Shown here: positions 35,601 through 44,765 of the stretch, piece after piece | How positions within the stretch are numbered: the first letter of the stretch is position 1 | Layout of the letters: the number at the start of each line of letters is the position of its first letter | Assembly (NCBI RefSeq): GCF_900142965.1 | Contig: NZ_FRCQ01000042.1 | Location: forward strand, 1-46,566 | From: Rhizobacter sp. OV335 | GTDB taxonomy: Bacteria > Pseudomonadota > Gammaproteobacteria > Burkholderiales > Burkholderiaceae_C | Length of the DNA stretch: 46,566 bases | Direction: 5' to 3' | Position numbers and translations under genes: made by a program | Notes under the pieces: generated by a model | The model's database searches: none | What the model saw: only the letters and a program-made list of their open reading frames with translations | What the model was told of the DNA's origin: nothing

Positions 35601-35976
35601 TTACATCAGCAGCGGCACGGTCGCGCTGCCGATCATCTGGCGCGTCACGCCACCGAGCACGCGCTCGGTCCGGCGATCAGCGATGCGGCCGGTTCGGCCT
35701 CGTCGATCACTGTCTCGATCGAGCGTACCCGGGCGCCGCCGCAGGCATCGCGGAAGCGGTCTGCGGCGCGCTCGGCCTCGTCGCGCAGGCTGTCCCACGC
35801 GAGCGGGCCAGGACGCCGAGCGTCCCGCCCGGCACACCGGGCAGGTCGAGCAGGCCGGTGGGCGCGAGCCCGGCGAGGTGGCAGTTCAGGCGCTGCGCCA
35901 GCCGGATGGCGGCCCGCGTTCGGGCGTCGGAGCCTGCGCTCTGGTCGAGGTGGAGGAGGATGCTGCGGTAGCTCAT
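35601..35976 (-). pseudogene. Frameshifted universal stress protein gene
   Basis: From the ATG at 35976 the frame encodes a Usp start (MSYRSILLHLDQSAGSDART followed by AAIRLAQRLNCHLAGLAPTG). Homology then moves to a second frame (AWDSLRDEAERAADRF, then IETVIDEAEPAASLI) and to a third (VLGGVTRQMIGSATVPLLM, the usual Usp C-terminus), ending in TAA at 35601. At 376 bp, not a multiple of three, it has at least two frameshifts and some loss, including most of the ATP loop. It adjoins the other decayed gene. Confidence 0.8.
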
Positions 35977-36037
35977 GGTGATGCTGCTCCGGGTGGTGGT
36001 GCCTGTCCTCAATCCAGGCCGCCGCGCCGCGGCTGGC

Positions 36038-36079
36038 TTGACGCAACGCAAGACCGCTTCGACTGGCGGCGGAGACAGT
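36038..36079 (+). promoter_or_regulatory. Degenerate FNR-type promoter of the P-type ATPase
   Basis: TTGAC-GCAA-CGCAA at 36038-36051 has a perfect left half and relaxed right half. A weak GACAGT at 36074-36079 is at the shared 29.5-bp spacing; the predicted start is near 36086, about 19 bases before the ATG. The box could also have served the divergent pseudogenes. Confidence 0.5.
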
Positions 36080-36104
36080 GCGCTCACTTGTCCAGGGACC
36101 ACCG

Positions 36105-38531
36105 ATGAACCTTGCCGACGTTCCGATCACCGCACCCGCGGGCCTGAGCGATGCCGAAGCGGCCGCGCGGCTGCAGCGCGACGGCCCGAACCGTTTGCCA
36201 CCGCCGCAGCACCGCAGCGCCGGCGCGGTGCTGCGCGAAGTGCTGACGCAGCCGATGGTGTTGCTGCTGCTCGCCTGTGCGCTGCTGTACGGCCTGCTCG
36301 GCAATGCGCTCGACGCGCTGGTGCTCGGCGGCTCGCTGGTGCTGGTGGCCTCGATCTCGGTGGTGCAGGCGCTGCGCACGCAGGCGGTGCTGGAGGCGCT
36401 GCAGGAGCTGGCCAGCCCGCGCAGCACCGTCGTGCGCGGCGGCGTCGCGCGCCGCATCGCGAGTCACGAGCTGGTGCGCGGCGACCGCCTGATCGTGCAG
36501 GAGGGCGACCGCCTCGCGTGCGACGCGCTGCTGCTCGAGACGCAGGGCCTGCGACTGGACGAGTCGATGCTCAGCGGCGAATCGATGCCGGTCGACAAGG
36601 GCGGCGACGGCCCGCATGCGCGGCAGCTGATGTCCGGCACGCTGGTGGTGCAGGGCGACGGCGTCGCGGTCGTCACGGGCACCGGCGTGCACACCGCGCT
36701 CGGGCGCATCGGCGGTTCGCTCCAGCAGTTGCAGCCTCCGCCGAGCCGGCTGCGCCGCCAGCTCGACCTGCTGGTGCGCCGTGTCGCGCTGACGGCGCTG
36801 GCGACTTGCTTGGTGGCGGCCACCGTGTTCGCGTGGCGCGACGGCTCATGGACCGCGGGGCTGCTGGTCGGGCTGACGCTCGCGATGGCGATCGTGCCGG
36901 AGGAGTTCGCGGTGGTCTGGACGGTCATGCTCGCGCTTGGTGCGTGGCGGCTCGCGCGCCGGCAGGTGCTGACGCGCCAGCCGCAGGCCATCGAGGCGCT
37001 CGGCACGGCCAGCGTGCTGTGCGTCGACAAGACCGGCACGCTCACCTGCAACCGCATGTCGATCGCCCAGACCAGCGGCGACGCCGTGCTGCGCTGGGCA
37101 GCGCTGGCCAGCGTCGGCGAAGGGCTGGAGCCGATGGACCGCGCGATCCTCGCGCTGCAGCCGCAGGACGGCGAGGCGCTGCTGTGGCGCGAGGGCGTGC
37201 AGCCGCAGCGGCCGTTCGTGCGGCATGGCTGGCGGCTGGCCGGTGGATCGGTCGAGGGGGGCTGCGTGGTGGCGATGAAGGGCGCGCCCGAGGCCGTGCT
37301 CGCGTGCTGCGACGACGATGTCGGGCGCGCCGCGTTCGTGCGCCGCGCGGCGGACTGGGCGGCGCGGGGGCTGCGCGTGATCGCGGTCGCGCATGCGCCG
37401 TGGCGCGACGGCGCGCCGCGGCCCGCGGACGGTTTCGTGGCCGACGGGCTGATCGCCTTCGAAGACCCGCTGCGCGAGGACGTGCCGGCTGCGCTCGCGC
37501 GGTGCCGCGAAGCCGGCGTGCGCGTCGTTATGATCACCGGCGATGCGCCGGCGACCGCATCGGCGATCGCGCGGCAGGCCGGCTTAGAGCGCTGGGACGG
37601 CGACGCGGTGTGCACCGGCGCCGCGCTGGCCGCGATGGACGACCGGGCTTTCGATGCGGCGGTCGGGCGCATCGCGGTGTATGCCCGCGTCAGCCCGGAC
37701 CAGAAGCTGCGCATCGTGCAGGCGTTGCAGCGCCGCGGCGAGGTGGTCGCGATGACCGGCGACGGCGTCAACGACGGGCCGGCGCTGCGCGCGGCGGATG
37801 TCGGCGTCGCGATGGGGCAGCGCGGCACCGATGTCGCCCGCGAAGCCGCGGCGCTGGTGCTGCTGGACGATCGCTTCGCGTCGCTGGTGGATGCGGTGTG
37901 CGCCGGCCGGCGCATCTTCGCGAACCTGCAGCGCGCGGTCGGCTACCTGCTCGCGGTGCACCTGCCGATCGTCGGCCTGTCGCTGCTGCCGGTGCTCGGC
38001 GGTCCGGTGCTGCTGCTGCCGGTGCACGTGGTGCTGCTGGAGCTGATCATCGATCCGGCGTGCTCGCTGGTCTTCGAGGCCGAGCCGGCGGCCCGCGACG
38101 CGATGAAGCTGCCGCCGCGGCCGGCCGGCGCCGCGCTGTTCAGCCGCGGCGCGTTGCAGCGCGCGCTCGGGGTGGGCGCGGTGGCACTGGGTGCGGTCGT
38201 CATGGTGCAGGTGGCCGGCCGCTGGGCCGCGCTGCCGGACGAGGGCCTGCGCCTGGCGGGCCTGGCGACGCTGGTGGTGGGCAACCTCGCGATGCTGCAG
38301 TGGTTCCGCGGCGGACGCGGTGCGCTGGCGGTGCGCAACGGCAGCTTCGACCTGCTGGTGCTGGGCGTCGCCGCGACCTTCGCGCTGCTGCTGCTGGTGC
38401 CGCCGCTGGCACGGCTGTTCGGCCTGCCGGTGCTGCCGGCGGCCGTGGTGCTGCCGTTGCTGGCGATGCCGGCGGTGGTGTCGGGCTGGCGGCTGGCGCG
38501 GGGCAGGCGCCGCGCGCTCAGCGGGGCCTGA
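36105..38531 (+). CDS. Cation-transporting P-type ATPase (P2-like)
   Basis: The 808-residue ATP-driven membrane pump shows an N-terminal cation-ATPase domain (GLSDAEAAARLQRDGPNRL), the TGES-like loop LSGESMPVDKG, membrane helix 4 with AIVPEEF, the phosphorylation site DKTGTLT, a KGAPEAVL nucleotide-binding segment, TGDAP and GDGVNDGPALRAADVGVAMG. The C-terminal helices contain ELIIDPACSLVFEAEPA. The PEE motif and lack of heavy-metal domains or CPC point to a P2 (Ca/Mg/Na/H-like) pump, but the ion cannot be named. It may help maintain ion gradients under anoxia. The 3' end overlaps convergent cbpM by 14 bp. Confidence 0.9.
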   Translation: MNLADVPITAPAGLSDAEAAARLQRDGPNRLPPPQHRSAGAVLREVLTQPMVLLLLACALLYGLLGNALDALVLGGSLVLVASISVVQALRTQAVLEALQELASPRSTVVRGGVARRIASHELVRGDRLIVQEGDRLACDALLLETQGLRLDESMLSGESMPVDKGGDGPHARQLMSGTLVVQGDGVAVVTGTGVHTALGRIGGSLQQLQPPPSRLRRQLDLLVRRVALTALATCLVAATVFAWRDGSWTAGLLVGLTLAMAIVPEEFAVVWTVMLALGAWRLARRQVLTRQPQAIEALGTASVLCVDKTGTLTCNRMSIAQTSGDAVLRWAALASVGEGLEPMDRAILALQPQDGEALLWREGVQPQRPFVRHGWRLAGGSVEGGCVVAMKGAPEAVLACCDDDVGRAAFVRRAADWAARGLRVIAVAHAPWRDGAPRPADGFVADGLIAFEDPLREDVPAALARCREAGVRVVMITGDAPATASAIARQAGLERWDGDAVCTGAALAAMDDRAFDAAVGRIAVYARVSPDQKLRIVQALQRRGEVVAMTGDGVNDGPALRAADVGVAMGQRGTDVAREAAALVLLDDRFASLVDAVCAGRRIFANLQRAVGYLLAVHLPIVGLSLLPVLGGPVLLLPVHVVLLELIIDPACSLVFEAEPAARDAMKLPPRPAGAALFSRGALQRALGVGAVALGAVVMVQVAGRWAALPDEGLRLAGLATLVVGNLAMLQWFRGGRGALAVRNGSFDLLVLGVAATFALLLLVPPLARLFGLPVLPAAVVLPLLAMPAVVSGWRLARGRRRALSGA

Positions 38532-38835
38532 ACGCTTCGAGCTGGCGCCGCAGCGCGTCGATCTCGTCGAGCAGCTGCAGCACCAGCGCCGTGCCGCCGG
38601 GGCCGAGTTCGAGGTCTCGCGACAGGCGCAGCGCCTTGCGCGCGCGGGCCAGCTCGCTGCCGCTGAAGCGCCAGTGCTCCGGCGCCTCGCCCTGCGGCGA
38701 CAGCACGCCTTCGTCGACCATCGCGACCAGCCGCTCGGGCTCGGTGCCGCAGACCTGTACCAACTGGGTCAGCGTGAACTGGTGAGTCTCGTCGATGACG
38801 ACCGCGTCGACGCGGATGGATTGCGCGTGTGCCAT
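38518..38835 (-). CDS. cbpM: Chaperone modulator CbpM
   Basis: The 105-residue MerR-like helical protein has FTLTQLVQVCGTEPERLVAMVDEGVL and HWRFSGSELARARKALRLSRDLEL, typical of CbpM, which binds the J-domain of CbpA and inhibits it. A leucine-rich coiled stretch ends the protein. It follows cbpA by one base, in the standard cbpA-cbpM order. Confidence 0.9.
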   Translation of the reverse strand: MAHAQSIRVDAVVIDETHQFTLTQLVQVCGTEPERLVAMVDEGVLSPQGEAPEHWRFSGSELARARKALRLSRDLELGPGGTALVLQLLDEIDALRRQLEAFRPR

Positions 38836-38836
38836 G

Positions 38837-39775
38837 TCAGCCCTCCAGTGCGCTGCGCGCGTCGAATCCGGCAAACGCGCGGCCGAGCGCCGCATAGGCG
38901 TCGCGCTGCGCGTCGTTCGTCGCGGCCGGCGCGCGCACCGCCAGCAGCACGTACAGGTCGCCCGGCGGCGTGCCCGGCAGGCCCTTGCCCTTCAGGCGCA
39001 GCCGCCGCCCCGCGGCCGAGCCGGGCGGCACCGTCAGCTCGATGCGGCCGTCCGGCGTCGGCACCGTGACGCTCGCGCCGAGCGCGGCCTCCCACGGCGC
39101 GACCGGCAGTTCGAGGGTGACGTCGCGCCCGTCGACGCTGAAATGCGCATGCGGCGCGATCTCGATCTCGAGGTACAGGTCGCCGGCCGGCCCGCCGCCG
39201 AGGCCCGGCGCGCCCTGGCCGGCCAGGCGCAGCTGCTGGCCGCTGCGCACGCCGCGCGGGATGTTGACCTCCAGCTGCCGCTCCCGAAAGACGATGCGGC
39301 CGCTGTCGTCGGGGACCGGCGTGCGCAGCGACAGAGTGCGGCGTGCACCGCGGTAGGCATCGGCGAGATCGATCACGACCTTGGCATGGTGGTCACTGCC
39401 GCCGGCACGGGCCGTGCCGCGCGCCGCGCGGTGGTGGCGGCCGAACAGCGATTCGAAGAACTCGCTGTAGTCCGCCGCATCGCCCGGGCCGGCATCGCGG
39501 CCGCTGAACTCGAAGCCGCTGTCCCAGCCGGGCGGCGGATCGAAGCGCTCGCCGCTGCGGTGCCGCCGGCCGATCTCGTCGTAGGCGGCGCGCTTCTCGG
39601 GGTCCTGCAGCGCCTCGTAGGCCTCGGCCACGTCCTTGAAGCGGGCCTCGGCGTCGGGTTCCTTGCTGACGTCGGGGTGGTACTTGCGGGCGAGCTTGCG
39701 GTAGGCGCGCTTGATCTCGTCCTGCGTGGCGGTGCGCTCGACACCGAGTGCGGCGTAGTAGTCCTTGTACTCCAT
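38837..39775 (-). CDS. cbpA: DnaJ-like co-chaperone CbpA
   Basis: The 312-residue protein has an N-terminal J-domain (about 4-70; HPD in RKYHPDVSKEP), a Gly/Phe-poor linker and two C-terminal substrate-binding domains (about 125-310) without the zinc finger of true DnaJ. It stimulates DnaK and is often linked to starvation. The ATG at 39775 gives MEYKDYYAALGV, the family's usual start. It is paired with its inhibitor CbpM. Confidence 0.93.
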   Translation of the reverse strand: MEYKDYYAALGVERTATQDEIKRAYRKLARKYHPDVSKEPDAEARFKDVAEAYEALQDPEKRAAYDEIGRRHRSGERFDPPPGWDSGFEFSGRDAGPGDAADYSEFFESLFGRHHRAARGTARAGGSDHHAKVVIDLADAYRGARRTLSLRTPVPDDSGRIVFRERQLEVNIPRGVRSGQQLRLAGQGAPGLGGGPAGDLYLEIEIAPHAHFSVDGRDVTLELPVAPWEAALGASVTVPTPDGRIELTVPPGSAAGRRLRLKGKGLPGTPPGDLYVLLAVRAPAATNDAQRDAYAALGRAFAGFDARSALEG

Positions 39776-39853
39776 GGGGTGAGCCGTCAATCCTCGGAAG
39801 AAGGGATGGGGCGCAGTCTGCGCCACGCGAGCTTCAAGACCCTGATGAGCGAG

Positions 39854-41095
39854 TCAGACAACCCGTACCTTCACGCGCACGCCATCGGCCACCGCCGGTG
39901 GCGGATAGACGATCACCCGCGCCCCCGCAGGCAAGCCCTCGCGAACCCAGGCCTCGGCGGCATTGCGCGCCCCGAGAGCCACCGGCACCAGCCGCGCCCG
40001 GCTGCCCTCCACGATGAACACGCCCATGCGCGAGCCGTCGCTGCCGGGCGACGACGGCAGCGGGAACACCGCGCTCACCGGCACCTTCGTCACGCCATCC
40101 TTCGCCATCGTCAGGATCCGCACCGTCACCCGGTAGCCGTCGCCCAGCGCCGACCACTCCGCCGGCGGGCTCGCGAGGTCCACCAGCACCCGCACCCGCT
40201 GCTCCTCGACACCCAGCGCCGACACCTTCGTGAACGCCCCCGGCTCGACCAGCCGCACCCGACCGCGCAAGGCCGTCTCGCCACCCCAGTGCTCGATCGC
40301 CACCGGCGCGCCGGTGCGCACCTGCAGCGCGTCGGTGGTCAACAGCTCGGCCACCACCTCCAGCCCGGCCACGTCGCCCAGCTCCACCAGCGGCGCCCCG
40401 AGCGCCACCGTCGCCTCGCTCGCCTGCACCACGCGCAGCACCCGCGCCGACACCGGCGAGCGCACCGCGAACGCACGCGGTGCGCCGGCCGGTGCGTTGC
40501 GCACCGCGCCCAGCGCGGCACGCGCCTGTTCCACCTCGTGGCCGGCCGCGCTGCGGTCGCTCGACGCCGCGTCCAGCTCCTTCTGCGCCGCGAGCGCCGC
40601 CAGCCGGTCGCTCTCCAGCCGCGTCGCAGACACGAAGCCCTGCTTCGCCAGCTGCTCGCTGCGCTGCGCATCGTTGCGTGCCTGCAGCAAGGCCACCCGC
40701 GCGCCTTCCCTGCGCGCACCCGCGCGCTGCAGCTGCGCCTCGGTCACCTCCAGCCGCGCCTGCTGCTCGCGCCGCGTGCGCTCGTCCAGCATCGGCGACA
40801 GCACCGGCGTCAGCAGCGCCACCACCGCGCCGGCCGCGACAGTGTCGCCCTCGCGCAGCCCGATGCGTGCCAGCTGCCCCGCCAGCGGTGCCGACACCAC
40901 GTAGCGGTCGCGCAGCCGCGTCTTCGCGTCCTCCTCGACCGTCGCCTCGAAGCGCCCGGTGACCGCGGCGGCCACCTCCACCTCGACCGGCCGCGGCATG
41001 AAGGCCCACGCCAGCACGGCCACCGCCCCGAGCGTCGCGGCACCGCCGGCCAGCCAGGCCGGGCGCAGGGAAGGGAGTTTCAACGTCTTCATCAT
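39854..41095 (-). CDS. Periplasmic adaptor (HlyD/MacA family) of ABC exporter
   Basis: The 413-residue membrane-fusion protein has one N-terminal membrane helix (about 15-32), a lipoyl-like barrel (YVVSAPLAGQLARIGLREGDTV), a coiled hairpin (about 105-200, rich in Ala/Arg/Glu) and a second half lipoyl segment (FAVRSPVSARVLRVVQ). It would bridge the inner-membrane transporter and an outer-membrane channel not encoded here. Two adjacent ATGs (41095 and 41092) are possible starts. It lies 13 bp after the permease gene. Confidence 0.85.
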   Translation of the reverse strand: MMKTLKLPSLRPAWLAGGAATLGAVAVLAWAFMPRPVEVEVAAAVTGRFEATVEEDAKTRLRDRYVVSAPLAGQLARIGLREGDTVAAGAVVALLTPVLSPMLDERTRREQQARLEVTEAQLQRAGARREGARVALLQARNDAQRSEQLAKQGFVSATRLESDRLAALAAQKELDAASSDRSAAGHEVEQARAALGAVRNAPAGAPRAFAVRSPVSARVLRVVQASEATVALGAPLVELGDVAGLEVVAELLTTDALQVRTGAPVAIEHWGGETALRGRVRLVEPGAFTKVSALGVEEQRVRVLVDLASPPAEWSALGDGYRVTVRILTMAKDGVTKVPVSAVFPLPSSPGSDGSRMGVFIVEGSRARLVPVALGARNAAEAWVREGLPAGARVIVYPPPAVADGVRVKVRVV

Positions 41096-41108
41096 TCGAT
41101 CCCTTGTC

Positions 41109-43475
41109 TCAATCTCTCGTCTTCAACGCAGACACCATGTCGAGCCGGTCGATGCGCCGGCGCACCACCAGCGCGCTGGCGGCACCCGCCACCAGCACGC
41201 ACAGCGCGGCCCCCGCATAGGTGCGGGCACGGATCACCACCGGAAAGAAGAACTGGTCGGATTTCAGCAGCTCGACCACGCCGTGCGTGATCGCCCAGCC
41301 CATCAGCATCCCGATCGGCAGAGCGACGGCGATGACGATCGCGAGCTCGCCCAGCAGCAGCCCCGACACCTCGGCGCGCGTGAAGCCCAGCACCCGCAGG
41401 CTCGCGAGCTCCCAGGCCCGCTCCGACAGCGCGATGCGCGCGTTGTTGTAGACCACGCCGACCGCGATGATGCTGGCGAACAGCGTCAGGATCGTGCTCA
41501 TGATGCGCACGTTGCGCGCGCTGATCTGCTGCAGGTTGCGCAGCATCGTCGCCTTGCTCCACGCGCCGGCCACCGTCGGCAGCGCCTTCGTCGCTTCCAG
41601 CGCCGCATCCTCGCTGCCGCGCTCGATCGACAGCAGGAAGCCCGTCGACAGGTCGCCGTCGCCGAGCGCCCGGTTCAGCGACGGCCGGTCCATGTAGGCG
41701 TTCATTCCCATCATCTCGCGCACCGTCGCGCCCACCACCAGCTCGAGCGTGCGCTCGCGGCCCTCCAGCACCTCCACCCGCACCCGGTCGCCCACGCGCA
41801 AGCCGAGCTTGTCGGCCAGGCGGTCGGTCAGCACCAGCCCACGGCCGTCGAGCACCGTCTCGCGGCCGTCCGCATCGATCACGCGGTACAGCTGCCCGCG
41901 CGGCGCATAGCCGCGGATCAGGCTGCGCTCGCGGCGGTGGCCGTTGACGAAGTTGACCTCGACGAAGCGCGTCGTCTCGACGTCGCGCACGCCGGGCAGG
42001 CGCATCAGCTCGCGGCGCGCCCCGTCGCCCACCGCCTCGGCCGCCCACACGGTGACGTCGGTGCGCATGCTCAGGTTGAACTGGCTGTCGACGATCACGT
42101 CGATCGCGTCGCGAAAGAAATTGCCCAGCACGACGATCGCCACCGCCGCGGCGACGCCCGCCACAGACAGGCCGCTGCGCAGCGGCCGGCGCTCGATGTT
42201 GCGCACGATCATGCGCAGCGCCGGGTTCATGCCGCGCACGCCCATGCGCTCGAGCAGCGTGCGCCGGTAGTGGCCGGGCGCCGGCGGGCGCATTGCCTCG
42301 GCCGGCGCCAGCCGCACGGTCGCGGCGATCGCGTTCAGCGTGCCGGCCACCGCGGTCAGCACCGTGATGCCGATGCTCACCACCAGCAGCCAGGGCGCGA
42401 TGGTGTGCCCGAAGCTCGGGAAGCGGAACAGCTCGGCGTACAGCCCGGTCAGCAGCGTGCCCAGCACCTTGCCCATCAGCACGCCCAGCAGCAGCCCCAC
42501 CAGCACGATCACCAGCACGAGCTTCAGGTAGTGCAGGCCGATCGCGCGGTTCGGGTAGCCAAGCGCCTTCAGCGCCGCCACCTGCTCGCGCTGCGTCGAC
42601 ACCAGCCGCGTCACCACGACGTTCAGCAGGAAGGCGGCCACCCCGAGGAAGATCGCCGGCAGGATGGTGCCGAGCACGCGCTGCTCCTTGATCTCGTTGT
42701 CGAGCATCAGGTGCGAGGGCTGCTCCGAGCGGCCGTTGGCCTGGCGGCCGCCGTATGGCGAGAGCCGGCGCGATAGCCCGTCGATCACCGCCTCCTCGGA
42801 CGCGCCCGGCGCGAGCCGCACCGCGACGCGGTTGAACGCGCCGCGCATGTCGTAGGCGGCGGCCAGCGTCTCGCGCTCGACCCAGAAGATGCCGAAGCCG
42901 CGCGTGTCGGGCATGCCCCACAGCCCCGCGAAGATGTACTCCGGCGACAGCGCCGTGCCCACCATCACCAGCGTGCGCCGGCGGCCGTTGAGCTGCACCC
43001 GCAGCTCGGCGCCGGGCACGAGCCCGCGCGAACGCGCGAAGCCCTCGGAGACCAGCGCCTCGATGCGCTCGTCGCCGGCCGCGGTGGCCGCCGGCGCGCG
43101 CCCGCTACTGACGAGCACGCGGTTCATGGCGTCGCTGCCGCGCCGCGGCAGGCCGATCAGCTGCCCGAGCACCGGGTCGGCCGAGCCGGGCACCTCGACG
43201 CGGGCCATCTCCTCCAGCGTGGTCTGCAGCTGCGCGACGCCCTCGATGCGGCCGAGCGCCTCGGCGGCCGCATCGGGCGCGCGCTTGACGGCGGCGAACA
43301 CGTCGGCGAAGCGGCCCTGCGCATAGAAGCGGTCGCGCGCCAGCGCCAGCGAATCGACCGCCGACAGGCTGGTGATGAAGCCGCCGATGCCGCTGCCCAC
43401 CACCAGCGCGATCGTCAGCGCCTGGCTCCACATCAGGCGCAGGTCGCGCAGCAGCTTGCGGTCGAGGGCCTTCAC
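41109..43475 (-). CDS. ABC transporter permease with two FtsX domains
   Basis: The 788-residue protein has an N-terminal helix (about 18-40), a large periplasmic part, one FtsX core of three or four helices (about 265-400), a second N-terminal-type helix and periplasmic region (about 430-640), and a final FtsX core (about 655-780, with [20 protein letters not shown]). This full-length duplicated layout is typical of DevC/MacB-like and lipoprotein-release-like exporters. The start is a GTG at 43475, four bases after the ATPase stop. The substrate is unknown. Confidence 0.88.
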   Translation of the reverse strand: MKALDRKLLRDLRLMWSQALTIALVVGSGIGGFITSLSAVDSLALARDRFYAQGRFADVFAAVKRAPDAAAEALGRIEGVAQLQTTLEEMARVEVPGSADPVLGQLIGLPRRGSDAMNRVLVSSGRAPAATAAGDERIEALVSEGFARSRGLVPGAELRVQLNGRRRTLVMVGTALSPEYIFAGLWGMPDTRGFGIFWVERETLAAAYDMRGAFNRVAVRLAPGASEEAVIDGLSRRLSPYGGRQANGRSEQPSHLMLDNEIKEQRVLGTILPAIFLGVAAFLLNVVVTRLVSTQREQVAALKALGYPNRAIGLHYLKLVLVIVLVGLLLGVLMGKVLGTLLTGLYAELFRFPSFGHTIAPWLLVVSIGITVLTAVAGTLNAIAATVRLAPAEAMRPPAPGHYRRTLLERMGVRGMNPALRMIVRNIERRPLRSGLSVAGVAAAVAIVVLGNFFRDAIDVIVDSQFNLSMRTDVTVWAAEAVGDGARRELMRLPGVRDVETTRFVEVNFVNGHRRERSLIRGYAPRGQLYRVIDADGRETVLDGRGLVLTDRLADKLGLRVGDRVRVEVLEGRERTLELVVGATVREMMGMNAYMDRPSLNRALGDGDLSTGFLLSIERGSEDAALEATKALPTVAGAWSKATMLRNLQQISARNVRIMSTILTLFASIIAVGVVYNNARIALSERAWELASLRVLGFTRAEVSGLLLGELAIVIAVALPIGMLMGWAITHGVVELLKSDQFFFPVVIRARTYAGAALCVLVAGAASALVVRRRIDRLDMVSALKTRD

Positions 43476-43479
43476 CGGG

Positions 43480-44223
<744 letters not shown>

Positions 44224-44285
44224 CAGGGCGATGGTGTTTCTCCTGGAGGAAGGCCGCACGATAGGCAGCACCCCACGGCCTGCGC

Positions 44286-44327
44286 TTGACGTGGCGCAAG
44301 CCGCAGCGCGACGACGCACCGAAGAAT
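44286..44327 (+). promoter_or_regulatory. Degenerate FNR-type promoter of the HiPIP gene
   Basis: TTGAC-GTGG-CGCAA at 44286-44299 again has a perfect left and relaxed right half. AAGAAT at 44322-44327 follows at the 29.5-bp spacing; the predicted start is near 44334, 29 bases before the ATG. The site lies in the divergent gap with the ABC operon. Confidence 0.55.
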
Positions 44328-44362
44328 GGGACCGATCCAATGAACATCGCAAGGGAGACTGC

Positions 44363-44731
44363 ATGGACCTGCCCATCCGGCCGGCACGCGGCGTGGGGTG
44401 CACGCGACGCCGCTTCGTCTGGCTGGTGCCTGCGGGCGCTGCGCTGCTGGCCTCGGCCCACGGCAAGCCGAAACCGGCCGCGCCGCCGGATCCGTCGACC
44501 TTCGCGCACCTGGACGAGCGCGATCCGCATGCGAAGGCCGTCGGCTACGTCGAGGACGCGGCACGCGTCGACCGCAAGGCCTATCCGAAGTTCACCGCCG
44601 GCAGCACCTGCGACAACTGCGCGCTGTACCGCGTGCCGGCGCAGCCGTGGTCGGAGTGCACCTTGTTCCCGCGCAAGCTGGTGGCGGCCCGGGGCTGGTG
44701 CGACGCCTACGTGCGGCGTGCCGTGCCCTGA
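44363..44731 (+). CDS. High-potential iron-sulfur protein (HiPIP)
   Basis: The 122-residue periplasmic electron carrier has a twin-arginine signal ([17 protein letters not shown]) for export of a folded protein. The mature part has cysteines C83, C86, C99 and C113 (CX2CX12CX13C), as in HiPIPs, which hold a [4Fe-4S]3+/2+ cluster. The GWCDAY ending and AVGYVEDA segment are family marks. It could donate electrons to NirK or to a cytochrome oxidase; this is inference from context and the FNR-type promoter. GGGAG precedes the ATG. Confidence 0.92.
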   Translation: MDLPIRPARGVGCTRRRFVWLVPAGAALLASAHGKPKPAAPPDPSTFAHLDERDPHAKAVGYVEDAARVDRKAYPKFTAGSTCDNCALYRVPAQPWSECTLFPRKLVAARGWCDAYVRRAVP

Positions 44732-44765
44732 TGCCCTGACCTCAGGACACCCCGACAATCACCCG

